Of a stretch of 64,000 nucleotides of DNA, positions 22,722 through 30,501 are shown one piece after another. Origin of the DNA: Amycolatopsis iheyensis (GTDB taxonomy: Bacteria > Actinomycetota > Actinomycetes > Mycobacteriales > Pseudonocardiaceae); NCBI RefSeq assembly GCF_024703995.1, contig NZ_JAMXQV010000030.1:62001-126000 (forward strand), written 5' to 3'. The stretch's first letter is position 1, and every line of letters begins with the position of its first letter. Position numbers and translations under genes: made by a program. The notes under the pieces are model-generated. The model saw only the letters and a list, made by a program, of their open reading frames with translations. It was not told where the DNA came from and did no database searches.

Positions 22722-24605
22722 ATGGCGCGACGCGGTTCGGTCTGGCTCTCGGCGGTGCGCACGCCGGTGGGCGCGTGTTCGGCGGTCCTGCTGGCGGCGG
22801 TCGTCGTCCTGGCGGTGCTCGCCCCGGTCCTGTGGGGTGACGCCGCCGCGGCGATCGACACCGACGCCATCGGCCAGGGCCCGTCCGGGGCGCACTGGTT
22901 CGGCACCGACTCCCTCGGGCGTGACCTGTTCTTCCGCACCCTGGTGGCGACCCGGCTCTCGGTCGGCCTCGCGGTGCTGGCGACCGTGATCGGCGTCGGC
23001 GCCGGGGTCGTGCTCGGGACGCTGCCGTCGGTGCTGCCCCGCTGGGCGGGCCGGCTGCTCACCGCCGCGGTCAACGTCGCGGTCGCGTTCCCCGGGCTGC
23101 TGCTGGCCCTGTTCCTCGCGGTGATCTTCGGCGTCGGCACCCAGGGCGCGGTGCTGGCGATCGGGTTCGCGGTGGCGCCGGCGTTCGCCCGGCTGGTGCA
23201 GACGCTGACGGCGTCGGTCAGCGGCCGCGACTTCGTCGACGCGGCGCGGGTTTCCGGCGTCGGCCGGATCCGGCTGCTGGCCCGGCATGTGCTGCCCAAC
23301 ATCGGGGAGCCCCTGGTCGTGAACGCGACCATCGGCGCGGGCTCGGCGTTGCTGGCCTTCGCCGGGCTGTCGTTCCTCGGGATCGGCGTGCAGGCGCCGG
23401 ACTTCGACTGGGGACGGCTGCTGCGCGAAGGGCTCGACGGCATCTACGTGAACCCGGTGGCGGCGCTCGCGCCCTGTGCCGCGGTGGTGCTGGCCGGGCT
23501 GGCGTTCAACCTGGTCGGGGAGACGGTGGCCGCGGTGGTCGGCGTCCGCACCCGCGCGACGAAGCGCTCGGCGGCTCCGCTGCCACCCGCGTCGACGGCG
23601 GTCGTGGCCGAGCCCGCCGCCGACGCCGTGCTCGTCGTCGAGAACCTCCGGGTCGCGTTCCCGGGCCCGGGCGGGTGGACCGTGCCGGTGCGCGGGGTGA
23701 GCTTCAGCGTCCGCCCGGGCGAGGCGATCGGCGTCGTCGGCGAGTCCGGCTCGGGCAAGAGCCTGACCGCGCTCGCGGTGTCGCGCCTGATCGAAGCACC
23801 CGGCGTGGTCACCGCGGACCGGCTGGAGTTCGACGGCAAGCCCGTCGAGAAGGCGGCGGACCGCGACCTCGGCACGTCGCTGGCGATGGTGTTCCAGGAC
23901 CCGATGACGTCGTTCAACCCGGCCCGCCGGGTCGGGCGGCAGCTCGCCGAGGTGTCCGAGCAGCACCACGGCCTGTCGCGGCGGGCGGCGTTCGCCCGCG
24001 CGGTCGAGAAGCTGGCCGCGGTGCGCGTGCCGGCCGCGGCCCGGCGGGCCCGGCAGTACCCGCACGAGTTCTCCGGCGGCATGCGGCAGCGGGCGATGAT
24101 CGGCATGGGCCTGATGGGCCGGCCGAAGCTCGTCATCGCCGACGAGCCGACGACCGCCCTCGACGTCACCGTGCAGCGGCAGGTGCTGCGCCTGCTGGCC
24201 CGCACGCGCGAGGCCGAGGGCGCGGCGATCCTGCTCATCAGCCACGACATCGCCGTCGTTTCCCAGACGTGCGAACGGATGCTGGTGATGTACGCCGGGC
24301 GCGTCGTCGAGGACCTGCCGACCGGGAGCCCGGCCCAGCACCCGTACACGCGGGCGCTGCTGGCGACCACAGTGGACCTCGACACCGACCGCGACGAGCC
24401 ACTGGCCGTGATCCCCGGCCGTCCGCCGGAACCCGGCCAGGTGCCCGGCGGCTGCGCGTTCGCCGCTCGCTGTCCACTGGCGACCGACCGCTGCCGCAGC
24501 GAAGATCCGGTGCTGGTGCCGGCCGCCGGCCGGCACCGGGTGGCGTGCTGGCACCCGCAGGTGAGCGTCCTTTCCGGACAGTCGCACGAGGAGGGGGCCG
24601 CATGA
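22722..24605 (+). CDS. Fused peptide ABC permease (DppC) and ATPase (DppD)
   Basis: 627 residues. Residues 1-275 are a DppC-type permease with W-F-G-T-D-S-L-G-R-D-L-F and an EAA loop (F-V-D-A-A-R-V-S-G-V-G-R-I-R-L-L-A-R-H-V-L-P-N). A short Pro/Ala linker (281-300) leads into a full ATPase: Walker A G-E-S-G-S-G-K-S at 340-347, signature F-S-G-G-M-R-Q-R, Walker B V-I-A-D-E-P-T-T-A-L-D, and the DppD C-terminal zone with Cys residues (C-A-F-A-A-R-C-P ... C). In most systems these are two genes. The junction uses normal codons, with no sign of a lost stop. Confidence 0.92.
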   Translation: MARRGSVWLSAVRTPVGACSAVLLAAVVVLAVLAPVLWGDAAAAIDTDAIGQGPSGAHWFGTDSLGRDLFFRTLVATRLSVGLAVLATVIGVGAGVVLGTLPSVLPRWAGRLLTAAVNVAVAFPGLLLALFLAVIFGVGTQGAVLAIGFAVAPAFARLVQTLTASVSGRDFVDAARVSGVGRIRLLARHVLPNIGEPLVVNATIGAGSALLAFAGLSFLGIGVQAPDFDWGRLLREGLDGIYVNPVAALAPCAAVVLAGLAFNLVGETVAAVVGVRTRATKRSAAPLPPASTAVVAEPAADAVLVVENLRVAFPGPGGWTVPVRGVSFSVRPGEAIGVVGESGSGKSLTALAVSRLIEAPGVVTADRLEFDGKPVEKAADRDLGTSLAMVFQDPMTSFNPARRVGRQLAEVSEQHHGLSRRAAFARAVEKLAAVRVPAAARRARQYPHEFSGGMRQRAMIGMGLMGRPKLVIADEPTTALDVTVQRQVLRLLARTREAEGAAILLISHDIAVVSQTCERMLVMYAGRVVEDLPTGSPAQHPYTRALLATTVDLDTDRDEPLAVIPGRPPEPGQVPGGCAFAARCPLATDRCRSEDPVLVPAAGRHRVACWHPQVSVLSGQSHEEGAA

Positions 24606-25534
24606 GCGCGCTCGAGTTCGACGCGGTGAGCGTCCGCTACGGCCGGTTGACCGCGGTCGACGGCGTCTCGTTGACCGTTCCGGCCGGACAGGTCGTCGGC
24701 CTGGTCGGCGAATCCGGCTCGGGCAAGTCGACGCTGGCCCGCGCCGCGGTCGGGCTCGCGCCGGTCAGCGCGGGCCAGGTGCGCCTCGACGGCGTCGATG
24801 TGCGGCGGCTGCCGAGGCGCCGGCCACTGCAGATGGTGTTCCAGGACCCGTATTCGTCGCTGGACCCGCGGATGGCGATCGGCGAGTCGATCACCGAGGC
24901 GATGCCGCGGGGGACGTCCCGTGGGGACCGCCGCGCCGAGGTGGCCCGGCTGCTCGACCTGGTCAACCTCGACCCCGAACGCGCCGCGATGCTGCCGGGG
25001 CAGCTTTCCGGTGGGCAGCGCCAGCGCGTCGCGCTCGCCCGGGCGCTGGCCGGGCAGCCGAAGGTGCTGATCGCCGACGAGATCACCTCCGCGCTCGACG
25101 TCTCGGTGCAGGGCGCGGTGCTCAACCTCGTCCGTGACGTGCAGCGGCGGCTCGCGCTGTCGATGCTGTTCATCTCCCACAACCTCGCGGTGGTGCGCTA
25201 CGTCAGCGACGTCGTCGCGGTGATGTACCTCGGCCGGATCGTCGAGGCCGGGCCCGCCGAGCAGGTCCTCACCGATCCGCGGCACCCGTACACGCGGGAG
25301 CTGCTGGCCGCCGCGCCGTCCGCGCACCGCCACCTGCTCGACGACCGCGGCGACGACGTGCTCGCCGACACCGAACCCGCCGACCCGCACCACCCGCCGC
25401 CCGGCTGCCGCTACCACCCGCGGTGCCCGATCGGCCCGCTCGTGCACACCGACCGCACCCTGTGCGTCACCGCCGATCCGGCCGCCGACGCCGCCCACCG
25501 GCCGCACCACGCGGCCTGCCACTTCGCCGCCTGA
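24602..25534 (+). CDS. Peptide ABC transporter ATPase (DppF type)
   Basis: 310 residues, ATGA overlap with the fused permease-ATPase. Walker A G-E-S-G-S-G-K-S at 36-43, Q-loop V-F-Q-D-P-Y-S-S-L-D-P-R, signature L-S-G-G-Q-R-Q-R, Walker B V-L-I-A-D-E-I-T-S-A-L-D and switch H. The C-terminal Cys motif (C-R-Y-H-P-R-C-P ... C) is the usual oligopeptide-transporter addition. Its partner is the ATPase half of the preceding fusion. Confidence 0.92.
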   Translation: MSALEFDAVSVRYGRLTAVDGVSLTVPAGQVVGLVGESGSGKSTLARAAVGLAPVSAGQVRLDGVDVRRLPRRRPLQMVFQDPYSSLDPRMAIGESITEAMPRGTSRGDRRAEVARLLDLVNLDPERAAMLPGQLSGGQRQRVALARALAGQPKVLIADEITSALDVSVQGAVLNLVRDVQRRLALSMLFISHNLAVVRYVSDVVAVMYLGRIVEAGPAEQVLTDPRHPYTRELLAAAPSAHRHLLDDRGDDVLADTEPADPHHPPPGCRYHPRCPIGPLVHTDRTLCVTADPAADAAHRPHHAACHFAA

Positions 25535-25562
25535 GATCCGTTATCCCACAAGGAGAACACGC

Positions 25563-28500
25563 ATGACCCGACGCCTGGGCACCGACGACCTGGCCGCCTT
25601 CGAGTTCCCCGAGCACCCGGCGATCTCGCCCGACGGCGCCCGGATCGTCTACGCGCTGCGCACCACCGACCGTGACGCCGACGAAGACCGGCGCTCGCTC
25701 TGGCAGGTCGCCACCGACGGCGGCGAGTCACGCCGGCTGACCCGGGGCAAGGCCGACGCGGCCCCGGCGTTCTCCCCGGACGGCACGCGGATCGCGTTCC
25801 TGCGCGCCCAGGACGGCCCGCCGCAGCTGTGGCTGCTGCCCGCCGACGGCGGCGAGCCGGAGCAGGTCACCAAGCTCCCGCTCGGCGCGGGGGCGCCGGT
25901 GTGGCGCCCGGACGGCGCCGAGATCGCCTTCAGCGCCCCGATCGACCTCAACGCCGAGGAAGGCGAGGACGACGGCGCGCAGGGGCGTCGCGCGAGCGCC
26001 CCGGTGGTCGCCGACCGGCTCGACTTCAAGGCCGACGGCGCCGGGCTGCTGCGCACGCTGCGCAAGCACGTCCACGTCCTCGACGTCGCCACCGGCGAGG
26101 TCCGGCGGGTGACGTCGGGGGACTGGCACGCCGGCGACCCCGCGTGGTCCCCGGACGGCGACCGGCTGGCCTTCCCGGCGGCCCGCGACGTGGACGCCGA
26201 CCTGACGTTCCGTTCGGGTGCTTACGTGGTGGAGCCCGGTGACCGCACGGCGGAGCCTCGCCTGGCCGGCGCGGGTGACGGCATGTGCGGCACGGTCACC
26301 TGGACCTCCGACGGCCGGGCCCTGCTCGCCGTCGGCCGTCGCGACACCGCCCCGGGCCACGCCGGGCTGCTGCGGATTCCCGTGGACGGCGGCGAAACCG
26401 TCGACCTGGCGGCGCCGCTCGACCGCAACGTGATGCCCGGCGGGCCGGGGTACCCGGGCGCGCTCCCGCAGGTCGTCGGCTCGACGGCGTTGTTCTGCGT
26501 CCGCGACCGCGGTTACACGCACCTGTACGCAGTGGACGTCGAAGGTGGTGAACCGCGGCGGGTGCTCGGCGAGGCCGGGCAGGCGGTGGCGGGGTTGAGC
26601 GTCGCGGGGACCACCGCGGCGGTCGTGCTGGCCACGCGGACCTCCTACGGCGAGATCGCGACCGTCGACGTCGCCGGGGGCGCGGCGAAGGTGCACACCA
26701 CCCACGGCGCGGGCGAGATCGAGCTGTTCGCCCACGAGGAACGCGAGTTCACCATCTCCGACGACACGGTCGTGCACGGCTGGCTGCTGCGCGACCCCGC
26801 CCGCACCGGCCCGCTGCCGCTGCTGCTCGACATCCACGGCGGCCCGCACAACGCGTGGAACGCCACCGCCGACGCGGCGCACGTCTACCACCAGGAGCTC
26901 GCCGCGCGCGGCTGGGCGGTGCTGCTGCTCAACCCGCGCGGCAGCGACGGCTACGGCGAAGCGTTCTACACCGCCGCCGTCGGCGCGTGGGGCGTGGCCG
27001 ACGCCAAGGACTTCCTCGAGCCGCTGGACCAGCTCGTCGCCGAAGGGGCGGCGGACGCCCGCCGGCTCGCGGTGTCCGGCTACAGCTACGGCGGCTACAT
27101 GACCTGCTACCTGACCAGCCGCGACGACCGGTTCGCCGCCGCGGTCGCGGGTGGCGTGGTCAGCGACGCGACCAGCATGGCCGGCACCTCCGACAGCGGG
27201 CACTACCTCGGCGTCGTCGAGCTCGGTGCGATCGCCTCGGAGAACCGCGCGCACTACGCGGCGCTTTCCCCGCTGGCCCAGGTGGAAAAGGTGCGCACGC
27301 CGACGCTGATCGTGCACGGCGCCGACGACGAGCGGTGCCCGGCCGGGCAGGCCGAGCAGTGGTTCACCGCGCTGCGCGAGCAGGGCGTGCCGACCCGGAT
27401 GGTGCTCTACCCCGGCGCGTCGCACCTGTTCATCCTCGAGGGCCGCCTTTCGCACCGCGTGGACTTCAACCGCCGGATCGTCGACTGGGTCGAGCAGCAC
27501 GCGGGCGAGCCGGGCAAGCCGGCGCGCGTGCCGCTGGACACCGCGCACTGGCGGCGGCGCCTGGCCGAGCTCGCGCGCAAGCACCGCGTGCCCGGCGCGG
27601 CACTGGGCATCCAGCGCGGCGACGACCGGGTGCTGGTCAGCACGGGCGTGCTGAACAAGGCCACCGGCGTCGAGGTCACCGACGACTCGGTGTTCCAGAT
27701 CGGCTCCATCACCAAGGTCTGGACGGCCACGGTGGCGATGCAGCTCGTCGACGAAGGGCTGCTGGAGCTCGACGCGCCGATCGCCGACGTGCTGCCCGAC
27801 CTGAAGCTGGCCAACCCCGACGTCACGAAGCAGGTGACGCTGCGGCACCTGCTGACCCACACCAGCGGCATCGACGGCGACGTCTTCACCGACACCGGCC
27901 GCGGCGACGACTGCCTCGAGAAGTACGTCGGGCTGCTCGACCGGGCCGCGCAGACCCATCCCCTCGGCGCGACCCTGTCCTACTGCAACTCCGGCTTCGT
28001 CCTGGTCGGCCGGGTGATCGAGAAGCTGACCGGGAAGACCTGGGACGTGGCGCTGCGCGAGCGGCTGTTCACCCCGCTCGGCCTGAAGCGCACGAGCACC
28101 CTGCCGGAGGAGGCGCTGCTGCACCGCGCGGCGATGGGCCACGCGGCGGCCGGCGACGAAGAACCGCAGCCGGCCCCGGTGTGGGGGCTGCCGCGCTCGG
28201 CGGGCCCGGCCGGGCTGATCACGGCGTCGACGGAAGACGTCCTGGCGTTCGCCCGCATGCACCTGCGCGGCGGCCTGGCGACCGGCGGTGCGCGGGTGCT
28301 GTCCGAGGCGTCCGCGGCGGCGATGACCGAGCACCAGTTCGAGATGCCGGACAAGGACACCCTCGGCGACTCGTGGGGCCTCGGCTGGATCCGGTTCGAC
28401 TGGGACGGCCACCGCGTCCACGGCCACGACGGCAACACGATCGGGCAGTCGGCGTTCCTGCGGATCCTCCCGGGCGCAGACCTCGCGGTGACGCTGCTGG

Positions 28501-28898
28501 CCAACGGCGGCAGCACCCACGACCTCTACGAAGAGCTCTACCGCGAGATCTTCGCCGAGCTGGCCGGCGTCGCGATGCCGCGCCCGCTCGAGCCGGCGCA
28601 GCCGCCGGTCGAGGTCGACGCGTCGGAGTTCCTCGGCGTCTACGAGCGCGAGTCGATCCGGACCGAGGTCACCGCCCGCGAGGGGAAGCTGTGGCTGCGC
28701 CAGACCGTCACCGGCCCGCTCGCCGAGCTGATGCCGGAGACGACGACCGAGGACGAGCTGGTGCCGATCGGGCCGGCGCAGTTCGCGCACCGCCCGAAGG
28801 GCATGCGGGGCTGGATCTCGGTGACGTTCTACTCACTGCCGACGGGGGAGCGGTACCTGCACACCGGCGTGCGGGCGACCCCGAAGGTCAAGGAGTGA
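25563..28898 (+). CDS. S9 prolyl-oligopeptidase fused to class C beta-lactamase-type hydrolase
   Basis: 1111 residues after an AAGGAG ribosome site. Part 1 (about 1-650) is an S9 peptidase: WD40-like TolB blades (F-S-P-D-G-T-R-I-A-F-L), then an alpha/beta hydrolase with nucleophile S508 (G-Y-S-Y-G-G-Y), Asp in H-G-A-D-D-E and H621 (G-A-S-H-L-F). Part 2 (about 655-1111) is a class C beta-lactamase fold with S715-x-x-K718, Y807-x-N809 and H955-D-G, plus the C-terminal beta domain also seen in 17891-19270. Both active sites look complete, and there is no signal peptide. It ends the operon, 29 bases after the importer genes. A two-step cytoplasmic peptidase for mixed L/D peptides is my inference. 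Confidence 0.88.
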   Translation: MTRRLGTDDLAAFEFPEHPAISPDGARIVYALRTTDRDADEDRRSLWQVATDGGESRRLTRGKADAAPAFSPDGTRIAFLRAQDGPPQLWLLPADGGEPEQVTKLPLGAGAPVWRPDGAEIAFSAPIDLNAEEGEDDGAQGRRASAPVVADRLDFKADGAGLLRTLRKHVHVLDVATGEVRRVTSGDWHAGDPAWSPDGDRLAFPAARDVDADLTFRSGAYVVEPGDRTAEPRLAGAGDGMCGTVTWTSDGRALLAVGRRDTAPGHAGLLRIPVDGGETVDLAAPLDRNVMPGGPGYPGALPQVVGSTALFCVRDRGYTHLYAVDVEGGEPRRVLGEAGQAVAGLSVAGTTAAVVLATRTSYGEIATVDVAGGAAKVHTTHGAGEIELFAHEEREFTISDDTVVHGWLLRDPARTGPLPLLLDIHGGPHNAWNATADAAHVYHQELAARGWAVLLLNPRGSDGYGEAFYTAAVGAWGVADAKDFLEPLDQLVAEGAADARRLAVSGYSYGGYMTCYLTSRDDRFAAAVAGGVVSDATSMAGTSDSGHYLGVVELGAIASENRAHYAALSPLAQVEKVRTPTLIVHGADDERCPAGQAEQWFTALREQGVPTRMVLYPGASHLFILEGRLSHRVDFNRRIVDWVEQHAGEPGKPARVPLDTAHWRRRLAELARKHRVPGAALGIQRGDDRVLVSTGVLNKATGVEVTDDSVFQIGSITKVWTATVAMQLVDEGLLELDAPIADVLPDLKLANPDVTKQVTLRHLLTHTSGIDGDVFTDTGRGDDCLEKYVGLLDRAAQTHPLGATLSYCNSGFVLVGRVIEKLTGKTWDVALRERLFTPLGLKRTSTLPEEALLHRAAMGHAAAGDEEPQPAPVWGLPRSAGPAGLITASTEDVLAFARMHLRGGLATGGARVLSEASAAAMTEHQFEMPDKDTLGDSWGLGWIRFDWDGHRVHGHDGNTIGQSAFLRILPGADLAVTLLANGGSTHDLYEELYREIFAELAGVAMPRPLEPAQPPVEVDASEFLGVYERESIRTEVTAREGKLWLRQTVTGPLAELMPETTTEDELVPIGPAQFAHRPKGMRGWISVTFYSLPTGERYLHTGVRATPKVKE

Positions 28899-29802
28899 CG
28901 ACGAGCCGCTGCGTGCTTCCGGTGTCCCGCCAGGCACTTTCGACGTCCTGGAGGGGCACCGGCCGCGCGTCGATCCGGAAGCGGCCGATCTCCGCGGCGA
29001 GGGCGTGCAGCTCCGCGACGATGTCGCGCGTCGGCACGGAACCCTGACCGCTGCCGACGAGCTGCAGCCGCGCCGCCCGCAGCGCGGCCGAGGGGAGCTC
29101 GATGGTCGCGCCCGCCACCGAGCCGATTTCCACCCAGGTCAGCGGGCGGCCGCGGTCGGCGCGCTCGGTGACGACGGTCCGCAGCGCGTCGGTGGTGGGC
29201 GGTCCCCAGACGTAGTCGAGCACGACGTCGACGTCGGCGGCCTTGCCGAGCTCGTCGAAGGTGAGTGCTTCGTCGGCTTCGGTCCCGGCCAGCCGCTCGG
29301 TGTCGCGGCCGGCGGCGATCACCCGGCCCGCCCCGAGGTGCCGGGCGACCTGGACGGCGAGGCGGCCGGCGTTCCCGGTGGCGCCGAGCACGAGCACGTC
29401 CTGCCCGGCGGCGAACGCGATCCGCTTGCGCAGCGCGACCCAGGCCGACATCGCGGGGTTCATCCCGGCCGCGACGAGCACCGGGTCGGCGTCTTCGGGC
29501 AGGACGACGCTGCGCCGGTTGTCCACGACGGTCCGCTGCGCCATCGAGCCGAGCGTGGTGTCGGGCAGGACGAAGTACCGCAGCGTCCCGTCGGGCGCCC
29601 GGCCGACGCCGTCGATGCCGGGGACGAGCGGGAGGTCCCCGGTGCTGGTGTAGTGCGAGCCGCCGGCCTGCGAGCGGACCCGCGGGTGCAGCCCGGCGGC
29701 GACGACGTCGACGACGACCTCGTTTTCGCCGATGGCTTGGGGTTCCGCGAAGTCCTGGCAGGTGGGCGAGGTACCGAACTCGGTGACGACCGCGGCGCGC
29801 AT
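28888..29802 (-). CDS. MDR-superfamily (quinone-oxidoreductase-like) dehydrogenase
   Basis: 304 residues. GroES-like N-terminal domain (V-V-D-V-V-A-A-G-L-H-P-R-V-R; P-L-V-P-G-I-D-G-V-G) and a Rossmann domain with V-L-V-L-G-A-T-G-N-A-G-R-L-A-V-Q-V-A. No structural or catalytic zinc cysteines, as in zinc-independent quinone reductases. The substrate is unknown. It is divergent from a MarR gene across a gap with two palindromes, and its 3' end overlaps the convergent fusion peptidase gene by 11 bases. Confidence 0.88.
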   Translation of the reverse strand: MRAAVVTEFGTSPTCQDFAEPQAIGENEVVVDVVAAGLHPRVRSQAGGSHYTSTGDLPLVPGIDGVGRAPDGTLRYFVLPDTTLGSMAQRTVVDNRRSVVLPEDADPVLVAAGMNPAMSAWVALRKRIAFAAGQDVLVLGATGNAGRLAVQVARHLGAGRVIAAGRDTERLAGTEADEALTFDELGKAADVDVVLDYVWGPPTTDALRTVVTERADRGRPLTWVEIGSVAGATIELPSAALRAARLQLVGSGQGSVPTRDIVAELHALAAEIGRFRIDARPVPLQDVESAWRDTGSTQRLVVTP

Positions 29803-29813
29803 GGAGTCTCCTT

Positions 29814-29856
29814 TTAGTTGGTAATGCCCACTAAGTTAGCTGGTATCGCCAACTAG
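29814..29856. promoter_or_regulatory. Two MarR-type operators
   Basis: Two related 21-base inverted repeats, 29814-29834 (TTAGT ... ACTAA arms) and 29836-29856 (TTAG ... CTAG arms, with TGG-N5-CCA inside), 22 bases centre to centre. They fill the 73-base divergent gap between the MDR dehydrogenase and MarR genes and are the most AT-rich DNA nearby. Confidence 0.65.
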
Positions 29857-29875
29857 TTCAAGGTAGTCTCGACGC

Positions 29876-30283
29876 ATGACCGAACCCGGCGACGTGCTCG
29901 ACGACCTGGCCCAGGTGTCCTTCGTGGTGATGGCGAAGCTGAGCCAGGTGGCGGCCGCGCACGAGCTTTCCCTGACGCAGCTGCGGGTGCTGGGCATCCT
30001 GCGTGACCGCACGCCGAAGATGGCGGAGCTCGCCACCCACCTCGGCCTGGACCGGTCGTCGGTGAGCGGCCTGATCGACCGCGCGGCCAAGCGCGGCCTG
30101 GTCTCGCGGCAGGCCAACCGCGAAGACGGGCGCTCGGTGCGGGTCGCGCTCACCCCCGAGGGGCAGGCGCTGGCCCGGGAGCTCACGGCGGAGGTGGCGG
30201 CGTTGCTGGCGCCGCTGACGGCGGACTTCGGCGCGGCGGACCGGAACCGCCTCGGCGTCCTGCTGAGCCGCATGCTGGCATGA
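29876..30283 (+). CDS. MarR-family transcriptional regulator
   Basis: 135 residues. Winged helix: S-L-T-Q-L-R-V-L-G-I-L, M-A-E-L-A-T-H-L-G-L-D-R-S-S-V-S-G-L-I-D-R-A and wing R-E-D-G-R-S-V-R-V-A-L-T. MarR proteins are dimeric repressors released by small phenolics or by oxidation; no redox Cys is present. The divergent dehydrogenase and the paired palindromes between them make local repression likely. Confidence 0.9.
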   Translation: MTEPGDVLDDLAQVSFVVMAKLSQVAAAHELSLTQLRVLGILRDRTPKMAELATHLGLDRSSVSGLIDRAAKRGLVSRQANREDGRSVRVALTPEGQALARELTAEVAALLAPLTADFGAADRNRLGVLLSRMLA

Positions 30284-30294
30284 GCCCGGTCACG

Positions 30295-30499
30295 TGGGGA
30301 ACAACGCCGGGCGTGGAGCGTTGTAACGGGTGTCGGTACGGAGGAGTCCCCGGGCCTCACCCCTTGCCTTCACGGAGTGCCAGTCCGGCTGGAGCCGTGT
30401 AGCGCCACTCGCCGCGAGGCGACCCCCGTACCGGCCTCGAACTCCCGCTTCCGCTCGCAGGTCTCCCCCCAGCCTTCGCCGAGCGGAAGCGGGCCTTTT
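30295..30499 (+). ncRNA. Structured candidate RNA ending in a terminator
   Basis: The 218 bases between the MarR stop and the MFS stop are unusually palindromic: ACAACGC/GCGTTGT (30301-30324), a long-range CGGTACGG/CCGTACCG pair (30434 region with 30334-30341), TCGCC-GCGA-GGCGA with a GNRA loop (30409-30422), and a 14-bp terminator stem with a CCCCCC loop followed by CCTTTT (30444-30499). No plus-strand gene follows the terminator, so this is either an independent small RNA or a long structured 3' UTR of marR. The C-rich loop recalls the actinobacterial 6C RNA, but I cannot confirm a match. The start is uncertain. Confidence 0.4.
30444..30499 (+). terminator. Rho-independent terminator
   Basis: Arms CCCGCTTCCGCTCG and CGAGCGGAAGCGGG (14 bp, perfect) with a 22-base loop, followed by CCTTTT. 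It can end plus-strand transcription from marR or a small RNA, and the hairpin may also serve the convergent MFS gene. Confidence 0.8.
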
Positions 30500-30501
30500 C
30501 G

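Noticed and set aside
21668..23443. 591-codon minus-strand open frame opposite the ABC permeases
   Set aside because: Ser/Thr/Arg-rich with no motifs; the plus-strand permeases account for the codon bias.
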